Assembly: GCA_964019425.1 (NCBI GenBank)
Contig: OZ025780.1
Span: forward strand, 1,506,001 to 1,570,000
Reading direction: 5' to 3'
DNA length: 64,000 nt
Origin: Flectonema sp. DT1601
Taxonomy: Eukaryota; Euglenozoa; Diplonemea; Diplonemida; Diplonemidae
In this document: piece by piece, positions 19,834-33,097 of the stretch
Layout of the letters: each line of letters begins with the position of its first letter
Position numbering within the stretch: position 1 is the first letter of the stretch
Notes under the pieces: generated by a model
What the model was told of the DNA's origin: nothing
Database searches by the model: none
The model's input: the letters and a program-made list of their open reading frames with translations, nothing else
Translations under genes and position numbers: made by a program

Positions 19834-22224
19834 GATGCACTCTGAACTTTGATTTTTTGATCTGAGTGTGAGGGAATGACCTGTTAGTGCATTGGGCATA
19901 GGCTGGGCTGCAGTTTAGATGTCTTAGGTGTTAATAGGGGGTTCCTCTTAGCATTTTTCTTTGTTCCCACCTTATGATTTTCTTGAAGAAAAAAAATAGA
20001 AGTCATAATGGTGCTTCCCTCTGGAAGGGTTGTAAGCCATGGTGTCCAACTAAATTAAAGGACAAGTCTGGGATAATCCCTGCCAGAGGGGCGAGTATTC
20101 TACCATGGTTGAAATACTCTGGCAACTGATCTTCAATTTTATGTTGTTTGTTAGCTGCTGGTGTATCTTGATTATGTGTTGATACTTGCATTTTTTTATT
20201 TGTAATCTTCTATTACAATTCTCTTTCTGTTCTGGTCTGTTACTTCATTTGTCTTGTTTAACTTCAGTTATATGCATTTTACTTTTTATTGTTTCCCATC
20301 TACTTTTTATTTTCTATTAGTTCTGGTCAGAAACTCGTGGGCAGCAAGAAGGAAAGCAGTTAAGTACTTCTGGGTGTTTGGCATCACCCCCCATAGTGAG
20401 CAAGTACAACAGGTAGCATTGGTAGTCTGTTGATCCTGAGTGATCCCAGCTACAGTTTTGTTTTTCTTTCTTTTTTTTAGAAGAAGATCAGGACATCCAA
20501 GCACTGCTGGATAGTTGCTGAATGCAGGGCCTGCCTGTGGCATTATAATAACAGGCTAAGTCATTTGTAGTTCATAGTTTACCTTTGATTTTATAACTTC
20601 ACACAGGGTACTATGAACGATGAGAGATCCAGTGGGATCACTCAGGGTCTAGTAGAGACCACCAATGTTGTGCGTTGATAGGCAAGGTGACCAACCTTGA
20701 CATTCTTTCTTTTCTCTCCTGTTGTGACAAACACAAAATACACACACAGCTTACAGTGTGTTCTTTGTGTATGTTTTCTTCAGGTGTGAGTAGTTTTTTT
20801 GTTCTTGCTCTTCAGGGAGGGCCTTAGCCAAAAGCTAACAGTCCAAATCTCACCTGGAAATTCAACTCAGTCCTTGTCAGTTTTGGCATCAAACTTGTAA
20901 TGGTTTAATCATTACAGGTTATTTACTGAAATATTTGTTCTAAAAGTTGCTAAGTATTTCTCACTTAGAATTTTTTTATTTTTTTATTTTCAGCTTAATT
21001 AGCTACAAATTGTTTCTACTAAGTGTTTCTCACTTAGATTTTTTTTTTGCTTTTCAGCTCCTTAAAAGCTGCTAAGTGTTTCTGCTAAGTGTTTCTCACT
21101 TAGAATTTTATTTTTATGTTCGTTTTCTATCCCTTCTCCTATCCCTTTTGTTCAAAATAAGCGGGAGGAAATTCTCTCATTCACGCTAAGATGCACTCTG
21201 AACTTTGATTTTTTGATCTGAGTGTGAGGGAATGACCTGTTAGTGCATTGGGCATAGGCTGGGCTGCAGTTTAGATGTCTTAGGTGTTAATAGGGGGTTC
21301 CTCTTAGCATTTTTCTTTGTTCCCACCTTATGATTTTCTTGAAGAAAAAAAATAGAAGTCATAATGGTGCTTCCCTCTGGAAGGGTTGTAAGCCATGGTG
21401 TCCAACTAAATTAAAGGACAAGTCTGGGATAATCCCTGCCAGAGGGGCGAGTATTCTACCATGGTTGAAATACTCTGGCAACTGATCTTCAATTTTATGT
21501 TGTTTGTTAGCTGCTGGTGTATCTTGATTATGTGTTGATACTTGCATTTTTTTATTTGTAATCTTCTATTACAATTCTCTTTCTGTTCTGGTCTGTTACT
21601 TCATTTGTCTTGTTTAACTTCAGTTATATGCATTTTACTTTTTATTGTTTCCCATCTACTTTTTATTTTCTATTAGTTCTGGTCAGAAACTCGTGGGCAG
21701 CAAGAAGGAAAGCAGTTAAGTACTTCTGGGTGTTTGGCATCACCCCCCATAGTGAGCAAGTACAACAGGTAGCATTGGTAGTCTGTTGATCCTGAGTGAT
21801 CCCAGCTACAGTTTTGTTTTTCTTTCTTTTTTTTAGAAGAAGATCAGGACATCCAAGCACTGCTGGATAGTTGCTGAATGCAGGGCCTGCCTGTGGCATT
21901 ATAATAACAGGCTAAGTCATTTGTAGTTCATAGTTTACCTTTGATTTTATAACTTCACACAGGGTACTATGAACGATGAGAGATCCAGTGGGATCACTCA
22001 GGGTCTAGTAGAGACCACCAATGTTGTGCGTTGATAGGCAAGGTGACCAACCTTGACATTCTTTCTTTTCTCTCCTGTTGTGACAAACACAAAATACACA
22101 CACAGCTTACAGTGTGTTCTTTGTGTATGTTTTCTTCAGGTGTGAGTAGTTTTTTTGTTCTTGCTCTTCAGGGAGGGCCTTAGCCAAAAGCTAACAGTCC
22201 AAATCTCACCTGGAAATTCAACTC
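19834..22224 (+). repeat. Unit B, tandem pair separated by a 317-bp spacer
   Basis: Two nearly identical units (about 1.04 kb each, period 1356 bp including spacer) inserted in the LINE tail between TTAAGA and GAGGTAGAG with no target duplication and about 2 bp lost. Unit-spacer-unit could reflect a head-to-tail retrotransposed dimer or unequal exchange. The spacer has the CTAAGTGTTTCTCACTTAG repeats also seen at 8520-8690. The conserved 3' stem-loop occurs in both units. Confidence 0.8.
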
Positions 22225-22439
22225 GAGGTAGAGAAAAAAAAAAAAAAAAAAAAAAAAAGAAAGAATAGAAAAAAAATATGAAGAGGAAATAATCAAACAT
22301 GAAAAAAAAAAAAAAAAATAAAATATAAATAAAAAACGTTGTATGAAAAAGGAAAAAAAGAAAAAAAAAAGACCAGAAAAGGAAAGAGAAAATGAAAAGG
22401 TATAATATTATTGTGGGGATATGAGGATAGCAGGGAGAT

Positions 22440-22475
<36 letters not shown>

Positions 22476-23017
22476 TTATTATTTAAAAAAAGGAAACAAT
22501 CAGTTTAGCGTCTCGATCAGGACGGAAAATAGAAATTAATCGACATAGTCGATCGATAGAAAAAAAACAATGATAACATTGTTTATTCCTTTTTTTTTTT
22601 TTTTTTTTTTATTCTTTTTAATTATTTTTAAAGAAAAAACAATCAGTTTAGCGTCCTGACCAGGACGGAAAATTGAAAGTGATCGACATAGTCGATCGAT
22701 AGAAAAAAAACAATGATAACATTGTTTATTCTTTTTTTTTTTTTTTTTTTTTTTTTAAATCCTTTTAATTATTTTAAAGAAAAAACAATCAGTTTAGCGT
22801 CTTGACCAGGGCGGAAAATAGAAAGTGATCGACATAGTCGATCGATAAAAAAAAAACAATGATAACATTGTTTATTCCTTTTTTTTTTTTTTTTTTTTTT
22901 TATTCTTTTTATTTATTTTTAAAGAAAAAACAATCAGTTTAGCGTCCTGACCAGGACGGAAAATTGAAAGTGATCGACATAGTCGATCGATAAAAAAACA
23001 ATGATAACATTGTTTAT

Positions 23018-23052
<35 letters not shown>

Positions 23053-23655
23053 CTTTTAATTATTTTTTAAAGAAAAAACAATCAGTTTAGCGTCTTGACC
23101 AGGACGGAAAATAGAAAGTGATCGACATAGTCGATCGATAAAAAACAATGATAACATTGTTTATTCTTTTTTTTTTTTTTTTTTTAATCCTTTTTATTAT
23201 TTTAAAGAAAAAACAATCAGTTTAGCGTCTTGACCAGGACGGAAAATAGAAAGTGATCGACATAGTCGATCGATAAAAAAACAATGATAACATTGTTTAT
23301 TCTTTTTTTTTTTTTTTTTTTAAATTCTTTTTATTTATTTTTAAAGAAAAAAAAAACGGAAAATAAAAATTAGTCGACAAAGTCGAACGATAAAAAAAAA
23401 ACAATGATAACATTGTTTATTCTTTTTTTTTTTGTTTTTTTTTTTATTATTCTTTTTTATTAATTTTGAAAAAAAAACAATCAGTTTAGCGTCTTGACTA
23501 GGACGGAAAATAGAAAGTAATCGACATAGTCGATCGATAAAAAAAAACAATGATAACATTGTTTACTCTTTTTTTTTTTTTTTTTTAAATTCTTTTTATT
23601 TTAAAAAGAAAAAAAACGGAAAATAGAAATTAGTCGACAAAGTCGAACGATAAAA
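22225..23655 (-). repeat. LINE tail remainder and hairpin array, left arm of an inverted repeat
   Basis: Tail from GAGGTAGAG onward, then about 9 array units in minus orientation. It faces the opposite-orientation array that starts at 23656, making a large inverted repeat centred near 23655. Confidence 0.8.
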
Positions 23656-25660
23656 ATGAATTTAAAATAAAAAAAAAGAATAAACAATGTTATCATTGTT
23701 TTTTTTATCGATCGACTATGTCGATCACTTTCTATTTTCCGTCCTAGTCAATACGCTAAACTGATTGTTTTTTTTTTTCAAAATTAATAAAAAAGAATAT
23801 AAAAAAATACAAAAAAAAAGAATAAACAATGTTATCATTGTTTTTTTTTATCGTTCGACTTTGTCGACTAATTTCTATTTTCCGTTTTTTTTCTTTTAAA
23901 AATAAATAAAAAGAATTTAAAATAAAAAAAAAGAATAAACAATGTTATCATTGTTTTTTTATCGATCGACTATGTCGATCACTTTCTATTTTCCGTCCTG
24001 GTCAAGACGCTAAACTGATTGTTTTTTTTTTTTCAAAATAAAAAAAAAATATTAAAAAAAAAAAAATAAAAAAAAAGAATAAACAATGTTATCATTGTTT
24101 TTCTTTATCGTTCGACTTTGTTGACTAATTTCTATTTTCCGTTTTTTTTTCTTTAAAAAATAAATAAAAAGAATTTAAAAAAAAAAAAAAAAAAAAGAAT
24201 AAACAATGTTATCATTGTTTTTTTTATCGATCGACTATGTCGATTACTTTCTATTTTCCGTCCTGGTCAAGACGCTAAACTGATTGTTTTTTTTTCAAAA
24301 TTAATAAAAAAGAATATAAAAAAATACAAAAAAAAGAATAAACAATGTTATCATTGTTTTCTTTATCGATCGACTATGTCGATTACTTTCTATTTTCCGT
24401 CCTGGTCAAGACGCTAAACTGATTGTTTTTTTTTCAAAATTAATAAAAAAGAATATAAAAAAATACAAAAAAAAGAATAAACAATGTTATCATTGTTTTT
24501 TTTATCGATCGACTATGTCGATTACTTTCTATTTTCCGTCCTGGTCAAGACGCTAAACTGATTGTTTTTTTTTTCAAAATAAAAAAAAAATATTAAAAAA
24601 AAAAAAATAAAAAAAAAGAATAAACAATGTTATCATTGTTTTTTTTTATCGTTCGACTTTGTTGACTAATTTCTATTTTCCGTTTTTTTTCTTTAAAAAA
24701 TAAATAAAAAGAATTTAAAAAAAAAAAAAAAAAAAAGAATAAACAATGTTATCATTGTTTTTTTTATCGATCGACTATGTCGATTACTTTCTATTTTCCG
24801 TCCTGGTCAAGACGCTAAACTGATTGTTTTTTTTTTCAAAATTAATAAAAAAAAAAGAATATAAAAAAATACAAAAAAAAGAATAAACAATGTTATCATT
24901 GTTTTTTTTTATCGTTCGACTTTGTCGACTAATTTCTATTTTCCGTTTTTTTTCTTTAAAAAATTAATAAAAAGAATTTAAAATAAAAAAAAAAAAGAAT
25001 AAACAATGTTATCATTGTTTTTTTTATCGATCGACTATGTCGATTACTTTCTATTTTCCGTCCTGGTCAAGACGCTAAACTGATTGTTTTTTTTTTCAAA
25101 ATTAATAAAAAAGAATATAAAAAAAATAAAAAAAAAAAAGAATAAACAATGTTATCATTGTTTTTTTTTATCGTTCGACTTTGTTGACTAATTTCTATTT
25201 TCCATTTTTTTTCTTTTTAAAAATAAATAAAAAGAATTAAAATAAAAAAAAAAAAAAAAGAATAAACAATGTTATCATTGTTTTTTTTATCGATCGACTA
25301 TGTCGATTACTTTCTATTTTCCGTCCTGGTCAGGACGCTAAACTGATTGTTTTTTCTTTAAAAATAAATAAAAAGAATAAAAAAAAAAAAAAAAGGAATA
25401 AACAATGTTATCATTGTTTTTTTTTTATCGATCGACTATGTCGATTACTTACTATTTTCCGTCCTGGTCAAGACGCTAAACTGATTGTTTTTTCTTTAAA
25501 ATAATTAAAAAGATTTAAAAAAAAAAAAAAAAAAAAAAAATGAATAAACAATGTTATCATTGTTTTTTTTTCTATCGATCAACTATGTCGATTAATTTCT
25601 ATTTTCCGTCCTGATCGAGACGCTAAACTGATTGTTTCCTTTTTTTAAATAATAAATAAG

Positions 25661-25691
<31 letters not shown>

Positions 25692-26093
25692 ATCTCCCTG
25701 CTATCCCTCATATCCCCACAATAATATTATACCTTTTCATTTTCTCTTTCCTTTTCTGGTCTTTTTTTTTTTCTTTTTTTCCTTTTTCATACAACGTTTT
25801 TTATTTATATATATATATATTTTTTTTTTTTTTTTCATGTTTGATTATTTCCTCTTCATTTTTTTTTTTCTTTTCTTTTCTTTCTTTTTTTTTTTTTTTC
25901 CTCTGCCTCTCTCTTAATTCTGTTCGTTTCTTTGAAACGAAAATTCATTTGAATATTATTCCTTGGTCAGCAACCATCATTGTCGCCCTTTGGGCCTGTT
26001 AAAAAAAAATAAAATAAAAAGAAAGTTTACATCGGGAATAGGGCAGGAGCCAAAAGCTCCCAGTCCGTTACTTCCCACTTTATCGAAATTCAA
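23656..26093 (+). mobile_element. Plus-oriented truncated LINE tail (2.4 kb) inserted in array DNA
   Basis: About 16 array units followed by the conserved tail, ending at CTTTATCGAAATT (26093). The flanking minus-oriented array (GATAAAAA before, AAAACAATGATAAC after) joins to the consensus if this copy is removed. GATAAAG subfamily. Confidence 0.75.
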
Positions 26094-26518
26094 AACAATG
26101 ATAACATTGTTTATTCTTTTTTTTTTATTTTTTTTTTTTATATTCTTTTTTATTAATTTTGAAAAAAAAACAATCAGTTTAGCGTCTTGACCAGGACGGA
26201 AAATAGAAAGTGATCGACATAGTCGATCGATAAAAAAAAACAATGATAACATTGTTTATTCTTTTTTTTTTTTTTTAAATCTTTTTATTTATTTTTTAAA
26301 AAGAAAAAAAAAAAACGGAAAATAGAAATTAGTCAACAACGTCGAACGATAAAAAAAAAACAATGATAACATTGTTTATTCTTTTTTTTTTATTTTTTTT
26401 TGTATTCTTTTTTATTAATTTTGAAAAAAAACAATCAGTTTTGCGTCTTGACCAGGACGGAAAATAGAAAGTGATCGACATAGTCGATCGATAAAAAAAC
26501 AATGATAACATTGTTTAT

Positions 26519-26554
<36 letters not shown>

Positions 26555-26608
26555 CTTTTTTTTTTTTTAAAGAAAAAACAATCAGTTTAGCGTCTTGACC
26601 AGGACGGA

Positions 26609-27111
26609 ATCTTATTGCGAAAATTGGTTCTTCAAAAGGAGCGGCCTGGGCCTTCGACAAGCTGCGGGAACTCAGGGGCGGTCGGTCCAATTCAAAGGAA
26701 GTTCCGGTTGCTGCTGATGATTTACTCGACCATTTCTTTGGTGATTCAAAATCCTCACCGTTATTAGTTCCTGATTCGAAGCCTGCTGATTATGATGACT
26801 CAAGCTGTGGTTCTTTTTCGATTCATGAGTTATACACGGTACTGAAGTCATTGACTCCCTCCCACGGGTCTGGTTTAGATTCTGTTTCTAATAATATGCT
26901 GCTTAACTTGGGTCCCCGTATGCTCCTACTATTGCTTAGACTCGCCTCGCTATCTTTCAGGAGGGGTATCTTTCCCTCTTGCATGAAAAAGGCCAAGGTG
27001 ATTATAATTCCGAAGGGAGGGGATCGTGACCCGCTTCTTCCGTCTTCTTACAGACCAATCTCTTTGACGTCAATTGTTTCGAAGTGCTTGGAGTCGCTTG
27101 TGGGTAATCGA
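26609..27111 (+). CDS. LINE ORF2, start of the reverse transcriptase
   Basis: Reading WAFDKLRELRGGRSN, then a typical pre-RT region (LLDHFFGDS), then RT blocks GSGLDSVSNNML, KKAKVIIIPKGG and SYRPISLTSIVSKCLESLVGNR. The palm and catalytic motifs follow after the next insertion at 32072. The left boundary shows LINE sequence directly after an array unit (GACCAGGACGGA). Confidence 0.8.
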
Positions 27112-27300
27112 ATTTCGATAAAGTGGGAAGTAACGGACTGGGAGCTTTTGGCTCCTGCCCTATTCCCGATGTAAACTTTCTTTTTATTTTTATTTTTTTT
27201 TAACAGGCCCAAAGGGCGACAATGATGGTTGCTGACCAAGGAATAATATTCAAATGAATTTTCGTTTCAAAGAAACGAACAGAATTAAGAGAGAGGCAGA

Positions 27301-27334
<34 letters not shown>

Positions 27335-27510
27335 GAGAAAAAAAATGAAGAGGAAATAATCAAACATGAAAAAAAAAAAAAAAAAAAAATATATAAATAA
27401 AAAACGTTGTATGAAAAAGGAAAAAAAGAAAAGAAAAAAAGACCAGAAAAGGAAAGAGAAAATGAAAAGGTATAATATTATTGTGGGGATATGAGGGATA
27501 GCAGGGAGAT

Positions 27511-27543
<33 letters not shown>

Positions 27544-28594
27544 CTTATTTATTATTTAAAAAAAGGAAACAATCAGTTTAGCGTCTCGATCAGGACGGAA
27601 AATAGAAATTAATCGACATAGTTGATCGATAGAAAAAAAAACAATGATAACATTGTTTATTCATTTTTTTTTTTTTTTTTTTTTTTAAATCTTTTTAATT
27701 ATTTTAAAGAAAAAACAATCAGTTTAGCGTCTTGACCAGGACGGAAAATAATAAGTAATCGACATAGTCGATCGATAAAAAAAAAACAATGATAACATTG
27801 TTTATTCCTTTTTTTTTTTTTTTTTTATTCTTTTTATTTATTTTTAAAGAAAAACAATCAGTTTAGCGTCCTGACCAGGACGGAAAATAGAAAGTAATCG
27901 ACATAGTCGATCGATAAAAAAAACAATGATAACATTGTTTATTCTTTTTTTTTTTTTTTATTTTAATTCTTTTTTTTTATTTTTAAAAAGAAAAAAAAGG
28001 GAAATAGAAATTAGTCAACAAAGTCGAACGATAAAAAAAAACAATGATAACATTGTTTATTCTTTTTTTTTTTATTTTTTTTATATTCTTTTTTATTAAT
28101 TTTGAAAAAAAAACAATCAGTTTAGCGTCTTGACCAGGACGGAAAATAGAAAGTAATCGACATAGTCGATCGATAAAAAAAACAATGATAACATTGTTTA
28201 TTCTTTTTTTTTTTTATTTTAAATTCTTTTTATTTATTTTTTGAAGAAAAAAAACGGAAAATAGAAATTAGTCGACAAAGTCGAACGATAAAAAAAAACA
28301 ATGATAACATTGTTTATTCTTTTTTTTGTATTTTTTTATATTCTTTTTTATTAATTTTGAAAAAAAAACAATCAGTTTAGCGTCTTGACCAGGACGGAAA
28401 ATAGAAAGTAATCGACATAGTCGATCGATAAAAAAAACAATGATAACATTGTTTATTCTTTTTTTTGTATTTTTTTATATTCTTTTTTATTAATTTTGAA
28501 AAAAAAACAATCAGTTTAGCGTCTTGACCAGGACGGAAAATAGAAAGTGATCGACATAGTCGATCGGTAAAAAAACAATGATAACATTGTATAT

Positions 28595-28627
<33 letters not shown>

Positions 28628-31600
28628 CTTTTTATTTATTTTTTAAAGAAAAAAAAAACGGAAAATAGAAATTAGTCAACAAAGTCGAACGATAAAAAAA
28701 ACAATGATAACATTGTTTATTCTTTTTTTTTATTTTTTTTTATATTCTTTTTTAATAATTTTGAAAAAAAAAACAATCAGTTTAGCGTCTTGACCAGGAC
28801 GGAAAATAGAAAGTGATCGACATAGTCGATCGATAAAAAAACAATGATAACATTGTTTATTCTTTTTTTTTTTTTTTTTTTTTTTTTAAATTCTTTTTAT
28901 TTATTTTTTAAAGAAAAAAAAACGGAAAATAGAAATTAGTCAACAAAGTCGAACGATAAAAAAAACAATGATAACATTGTTTATTCTTTTTTTTTTATTT
29001 TTTTTTTTTAATATTTTTTTTTATTTTGAAAAAAAAAACAATCAGTTTAGCGTCTTGACCAGGACGGAAAATAGAAAGTAATCGACATAGTCGATCGATA
29101 AAAAAAAACAATGATAACATTGTTTATTCTTTTTTTTTATTTTAAATTCTTTTTATTTATTTTTTAAAGAAAAGAAACGGAAAATAGAAATTAGTCGACA
29201 AAGTCGAACGATAAAAAAAAAAACAATGATAACATTGTTTATTCTTTTTTTTTTGTATTTTTTTTAATATTCTTTTTTATTAATTTTGAAAAAATAAACA
29301 ATCAGTTTAGCGTCTTGACCAGGACGGAAAATAGAAAGTGATCGACATAGTCGATCGATAAAAAAAAACAATGATAACATTGTTTATTCTTTTTTTTATT
29401 TTAAATTCTTTTTATTAATTTTTTAAAGAAAAAAAAAAAACGGAAAATAGAAATTAGTCGACAAAGTCGAACGATAAAAAAAACAATGATAACATTGTTT
29501 ATTCTTTTTTTTTGTATATTTTTATGTTCTTTTTTATTAATTTTGAAAAAAAAAACAATCAGTTTAGCGTCTTGACCAGGACGGAAAATAGAAAGTGATC
29601 GACATAGTCGATCGATAAAAAAAACAATGATAACATTGTTTATTCTTTTTTTTTATTTTAAATTCTTTTTATTTATTCTTTAAAGAAAAGAAACGGAAAA
29701 TAGAAATTAGTCGACAAAGTCGAACGATAAAAAAAAACAATGATAACATTGTTTTTCCTTTTTTTTTTTTTTTTTTATATTCTTTTTTATTAATTTTGAA
29801 AAAAAAAAAAACAATCAGTTTAGCGTCTTGACCAGGACGGAAAATAGAAAGTGATCGACATAGTCGATCGATAAAAAAACAATGATAACATTGTTTATTC
29901 TTTTTTTTTATTTTAAATTCTTTTTATTTATTCCTTAAAGAAAAGAAACGGAAAATAGAAATTAGTCGACAAAGTCTAACGATAAAAAAAAAACAATGAT
30001 AACATTGTTTATTCTTTTTTTTTTTTTTTTTTTTATATTCTTTTTTATTAATTTTGAAAAAAAAAACAATCAGTTTAGCGTCTTGACCAGGACGGAAAAT
30101 AGAAAGTGATCGACATAGTCGATCGATAAAAAAACAATGATAACATTGTTTATTCTTTTTTTTTATTTTAAATTCTTTTTATTTATTTTTTAAAGAAAAA
30201 AAACGGAAAATAGAAATTAGTCAACAAAGTCGAACGATAAAAAAAACAATGATAACATTGTTTATTCTTTTTTTTTTTTTTTTTTTTTTTATATTCTTTT
30301 TTATTAATTTTGAAAAAAAAAACAATCAGTTTAGCGTCTTGACCAGGACGGAAAATAGAAAGTGATCGACATAGACGATCGATAAAAAAACAATGATAAC
30401 ATTGTTTATTCTTTTTTTTTATTTTAAATTCTTTTTATTTATTTTTTAAAGAAAAAAAACGGAAAATAGAAATTAGTCAACAAAGTCGAACAATAAAAAA
30501 AAACAATGATAACATTGTTTATTCTTTTTTTTTTTTTTTTTTTTTTTTTTATATTCTTTTTTATTAATTTTGAAAAAAAAAACAATCAGTTTAGCGTCTT
30601 GACCAGGACGGAAAATAGAAAGTAATCGACATAGTCGATCGATAAAAAAAACAATGATAACATTGTTTATTCTTTTTTTTTATTTTAAATTCTTTTTATT
30701 TATTATTTAAAGAAAAGAAACGGAAAATAGAAATTAGTCGACAAAGTCGAACGATAAAAAAAAACAATGATAACATTGTTTATTCTTTTTTTTTTTTTTT
30801 TTATATTCTTTTTATTAATTTTTTAAAAAAAAAAAAAAAAACAATCAGTTTAGCGTCTTGACCAGGACGGAAAACTGGAAGTAATCGACATAGTCGATCG
30901 ATAAAAAAAACAATGATAACATTGTTTCATCTTTTATATTTTTTAATTTTTTTTTATATTTGAAGAAAAGAAAGAAGAAAAAAAAAAAAAAAAAAAACAA
31001 GCGGAATTGATCATAATGGGTGGCAGGGGTTGATATAACTTCATTTGAAAATTCTTCTTTTTTAATTTCTTTTTTTTTGAAAATTTTTTTTTATTTAACA
31101 GGAGTTAAGATCACTTACATGAGTTAACACAACACAGATACGAGAGTAGCAAACTGAGGTAACACTACCAATTCAACAAAAAATAATCAGGATCGGACAC
31201 AAGGAGGAGAGTTCATTCTACCTCTCACTGTCCTTGCTGGTATCTTAAGTGTCTTGGTATCTCTTGTGTGTCGGTATCTCGGAAGTGCTGGTATCTCGTG
31301 TGTGCGTTGGTATCTCTTGCGTGTTGGTATCTCTTGCACATAATAAAAAAAAAATATTGAGTTAACATGATCAGTTTTATTTAACATCAGAGACAGACCG
31401 GAACTATTTGAAAATAAAATGTAGATGGGAAACAGTGAAAATTAAAATGAATGATAAAATTAAATGAGATTTATGACATAACAGACCAGATAGAGAGTAA
31501 TAAAGGGAAAAGGAAAACGGGAAGGGTTCATTCACTTAGTTAAAGTTAAGACCGATTAGTCAGTTTAAGGTCTTGACTAGGACCAACAAAAAAAAAATAA

Positions 31601-32071
31601 ATAAATAAATAACGGTCAAGCTGAGCTGATCTTGTTTTTATTAAAATAAGGGGAGCGGGAGGGATGGAAGGAATAAAGGAAAAAAAAGAAAAGGTCGATC
31701 AATTGGATCTGGTCGTCGAGAAGAAGAAGACAATTATTTTAAAGGTCGATCGGCATAGCCGATCGTTGAGAAAAATAACCAGATATAAATACAATCAGTT
31801 TAAATAAAAAAAAAAAAAAAATAAATAAATAAAAAAAGTTTAACGATCAAGCTGAGCTGATCTTGTTTTTATTAAATTAAGGGGAGCGGGAGGGATGGAA
31901 GGAATAAAGGAAAAAAAAAGAAAAGGTCGATCAATTGGATCTGATCGTCGAGAAGAAGAAAACAATTATTTTTAAAAAAAATGATCGGTATAGCCGATCG
32001 TTGAGAAAAGAACAGATATAAATACAATCGGTTTTGGTGATCGACGAGTGGAGCGATCACTTGACAAGAAG
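27112..32071 (-). mobile_element. Large LINE tail insertion in the RT (5 kb)
   Basis: Minus-oriented tail with the longest single-orientation array in this part (27560-30950, about 27 units) followed by 1.05 kb of proximal 3' UTR (31000-32071). That part holds GAGATACC repeats, a T-rich stretch, and two similar segments with hairpins (GATCGGCATAGCCGATC and GATCAAGCTGAGCTGATC). It ends TTGACAAGAAGG. The RT frame (VGNR before, CEHLLEGKLDPRQSGF after) is continuous apart from this insertion. Confidence 0.8.
31208..31345 (-). repeat. Spaced GAGATACC repeats in LINE 3' UTR
   Basis: Six GGTATCTC-type blocks (minus-strand GAGATACC or AAGATACC) spaced 16-21 bp, separated by CACAC-rich spacers. The same array occurs on the plus strand at 35585-35685, directly after the LINE ORF2, and again at 50285-50395. 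Short regularly spaced direct repeats suggest a protein-binding RNA or DNA element; function unknown. Confidence 0.75.
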
Positions 32072-33097
32072 GATGTGAACATTTGTTGGAGGGGAAGTTG
32101 GACCCTAGGCAGTCTGGTTTTACGCCGGGCAGAAATGTAGAAGAGAACATCTCGCTATTGGTGGATGCGGCTTCCGGTGTGCAGAAACTCTATGATGGTT
32201 ATGGAGCGATCATCCTCTTTGATATCTCTGGGGCATTCGATAACGTGGATCATCAAATACTCGTTGATAGATTGGTAGCTGTCCTGCCGGTTCCGTATGT
32301 TAAATGGCTTGCGAACTATCTTTCGGATAGAAATGTGAGTCTGTCTCTGGGATTAGATAATGGATCCAGATCCTGTACGAAGGGGGTCCCTCAAGGATCT
32401 GTGCTTGGTCCTCTCTTATTTCGGATCTTTGTCGACTCCCTGCCAGGTCTAATAAGTGGTGCTGATCTCAGTGTTCTGTTTGCTGATGATCTTGCCGTGT
32501 TTCTGCAACATGAGAAGATAGATGGGATCGAAGCGAAGGGCCTGTCCGTCATCTCTCAGATAGAAGGTTGGATGGTTTCCTCTAAGATGGAGGTAAACAT
32601 GAAGAAAACAGAGTACGTTGCCTTTGGTAAGCGCATCTCTGGCTCCGATGTCGAATGGAGTAGGGCACCTCGCTTTTACTTCCCATCGTCTGTTGAAGAG
32701 TTACACATGCCTACAGGCTCTGCCGGTGCTCTCACTGAGAAGCTTTCTCCATCAATAGGGGCAGTTCTGGATCTCGCTGATGCTTTGCTGCCACTGGAGA
32801 TTGATGGTTACCCGGTGACGAGACGTTCTGACTTTGTCCGACTGGCCTGTGCTCGTAAGAGCAAGGAGTTCAGGCTGAAAGCAGCGATCCCACTGAAACG
32901 TGTCAGGAGCGCGAAATACCTAGGAGTTATCATTGATGACTCGCTATGCTTCGACGAACAGGTGGATAAGATTGTGAAAACAATTCGAGCTGGTTGCGGT
33001 TTACTCAAAATGTTCTCTGCCTATGAGGTCAAAACTGATACCCTTCGTCAGCTTGTAGATGGTGCAGTGTTATCTCGAGCGTTCTTTGGACTAAAGG
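32072..33097 (+). CDS. LINE ORF2, reverse transcriptase palm and thumb
   Basis: RT motifs in order: LDPRQSGFTPGRN, motif A IILFDISGAFDNVDH, motif B VPQGSVLGPLLF, motif C VLFADDLAVFL (catalytic FADD), then KTEYVAFG and KYLGVIIDDSLCF. Catalytic Asp residues are present. The frame continues to FFGLKA, after which an insertion begins at about 33098. This is a group I-type LINE RT; it performs target-primed reverse transcription. Confidence 0.88.

Larger units (their letters stand above)
19661..26608 (-). mobile_element. Compound insertion in LINE ORF2 between endonuclease and RT
   Basis: A minus-oriented LINE tail (GAAAAGG subfamily) that starts at 19661, is interrupted by tandem unit B (19834-22224) and by a plus-oriented tail copy (23656-26093), and ends in array sequence at 26608. 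Removing the two internal insertions restores a normal tail and array. Confidence 0.75.

Noticed and set aside
19834-22224. Unit-spacer-unit arrangement as an LTR element with 1.04-kb terminal repeats
   Set aside because: No target duplication, no primer-binding site or polypurine tract seen, internal region only 317 bp without coding sequence, and the unit carries a LINE-type 3' stem-loop.
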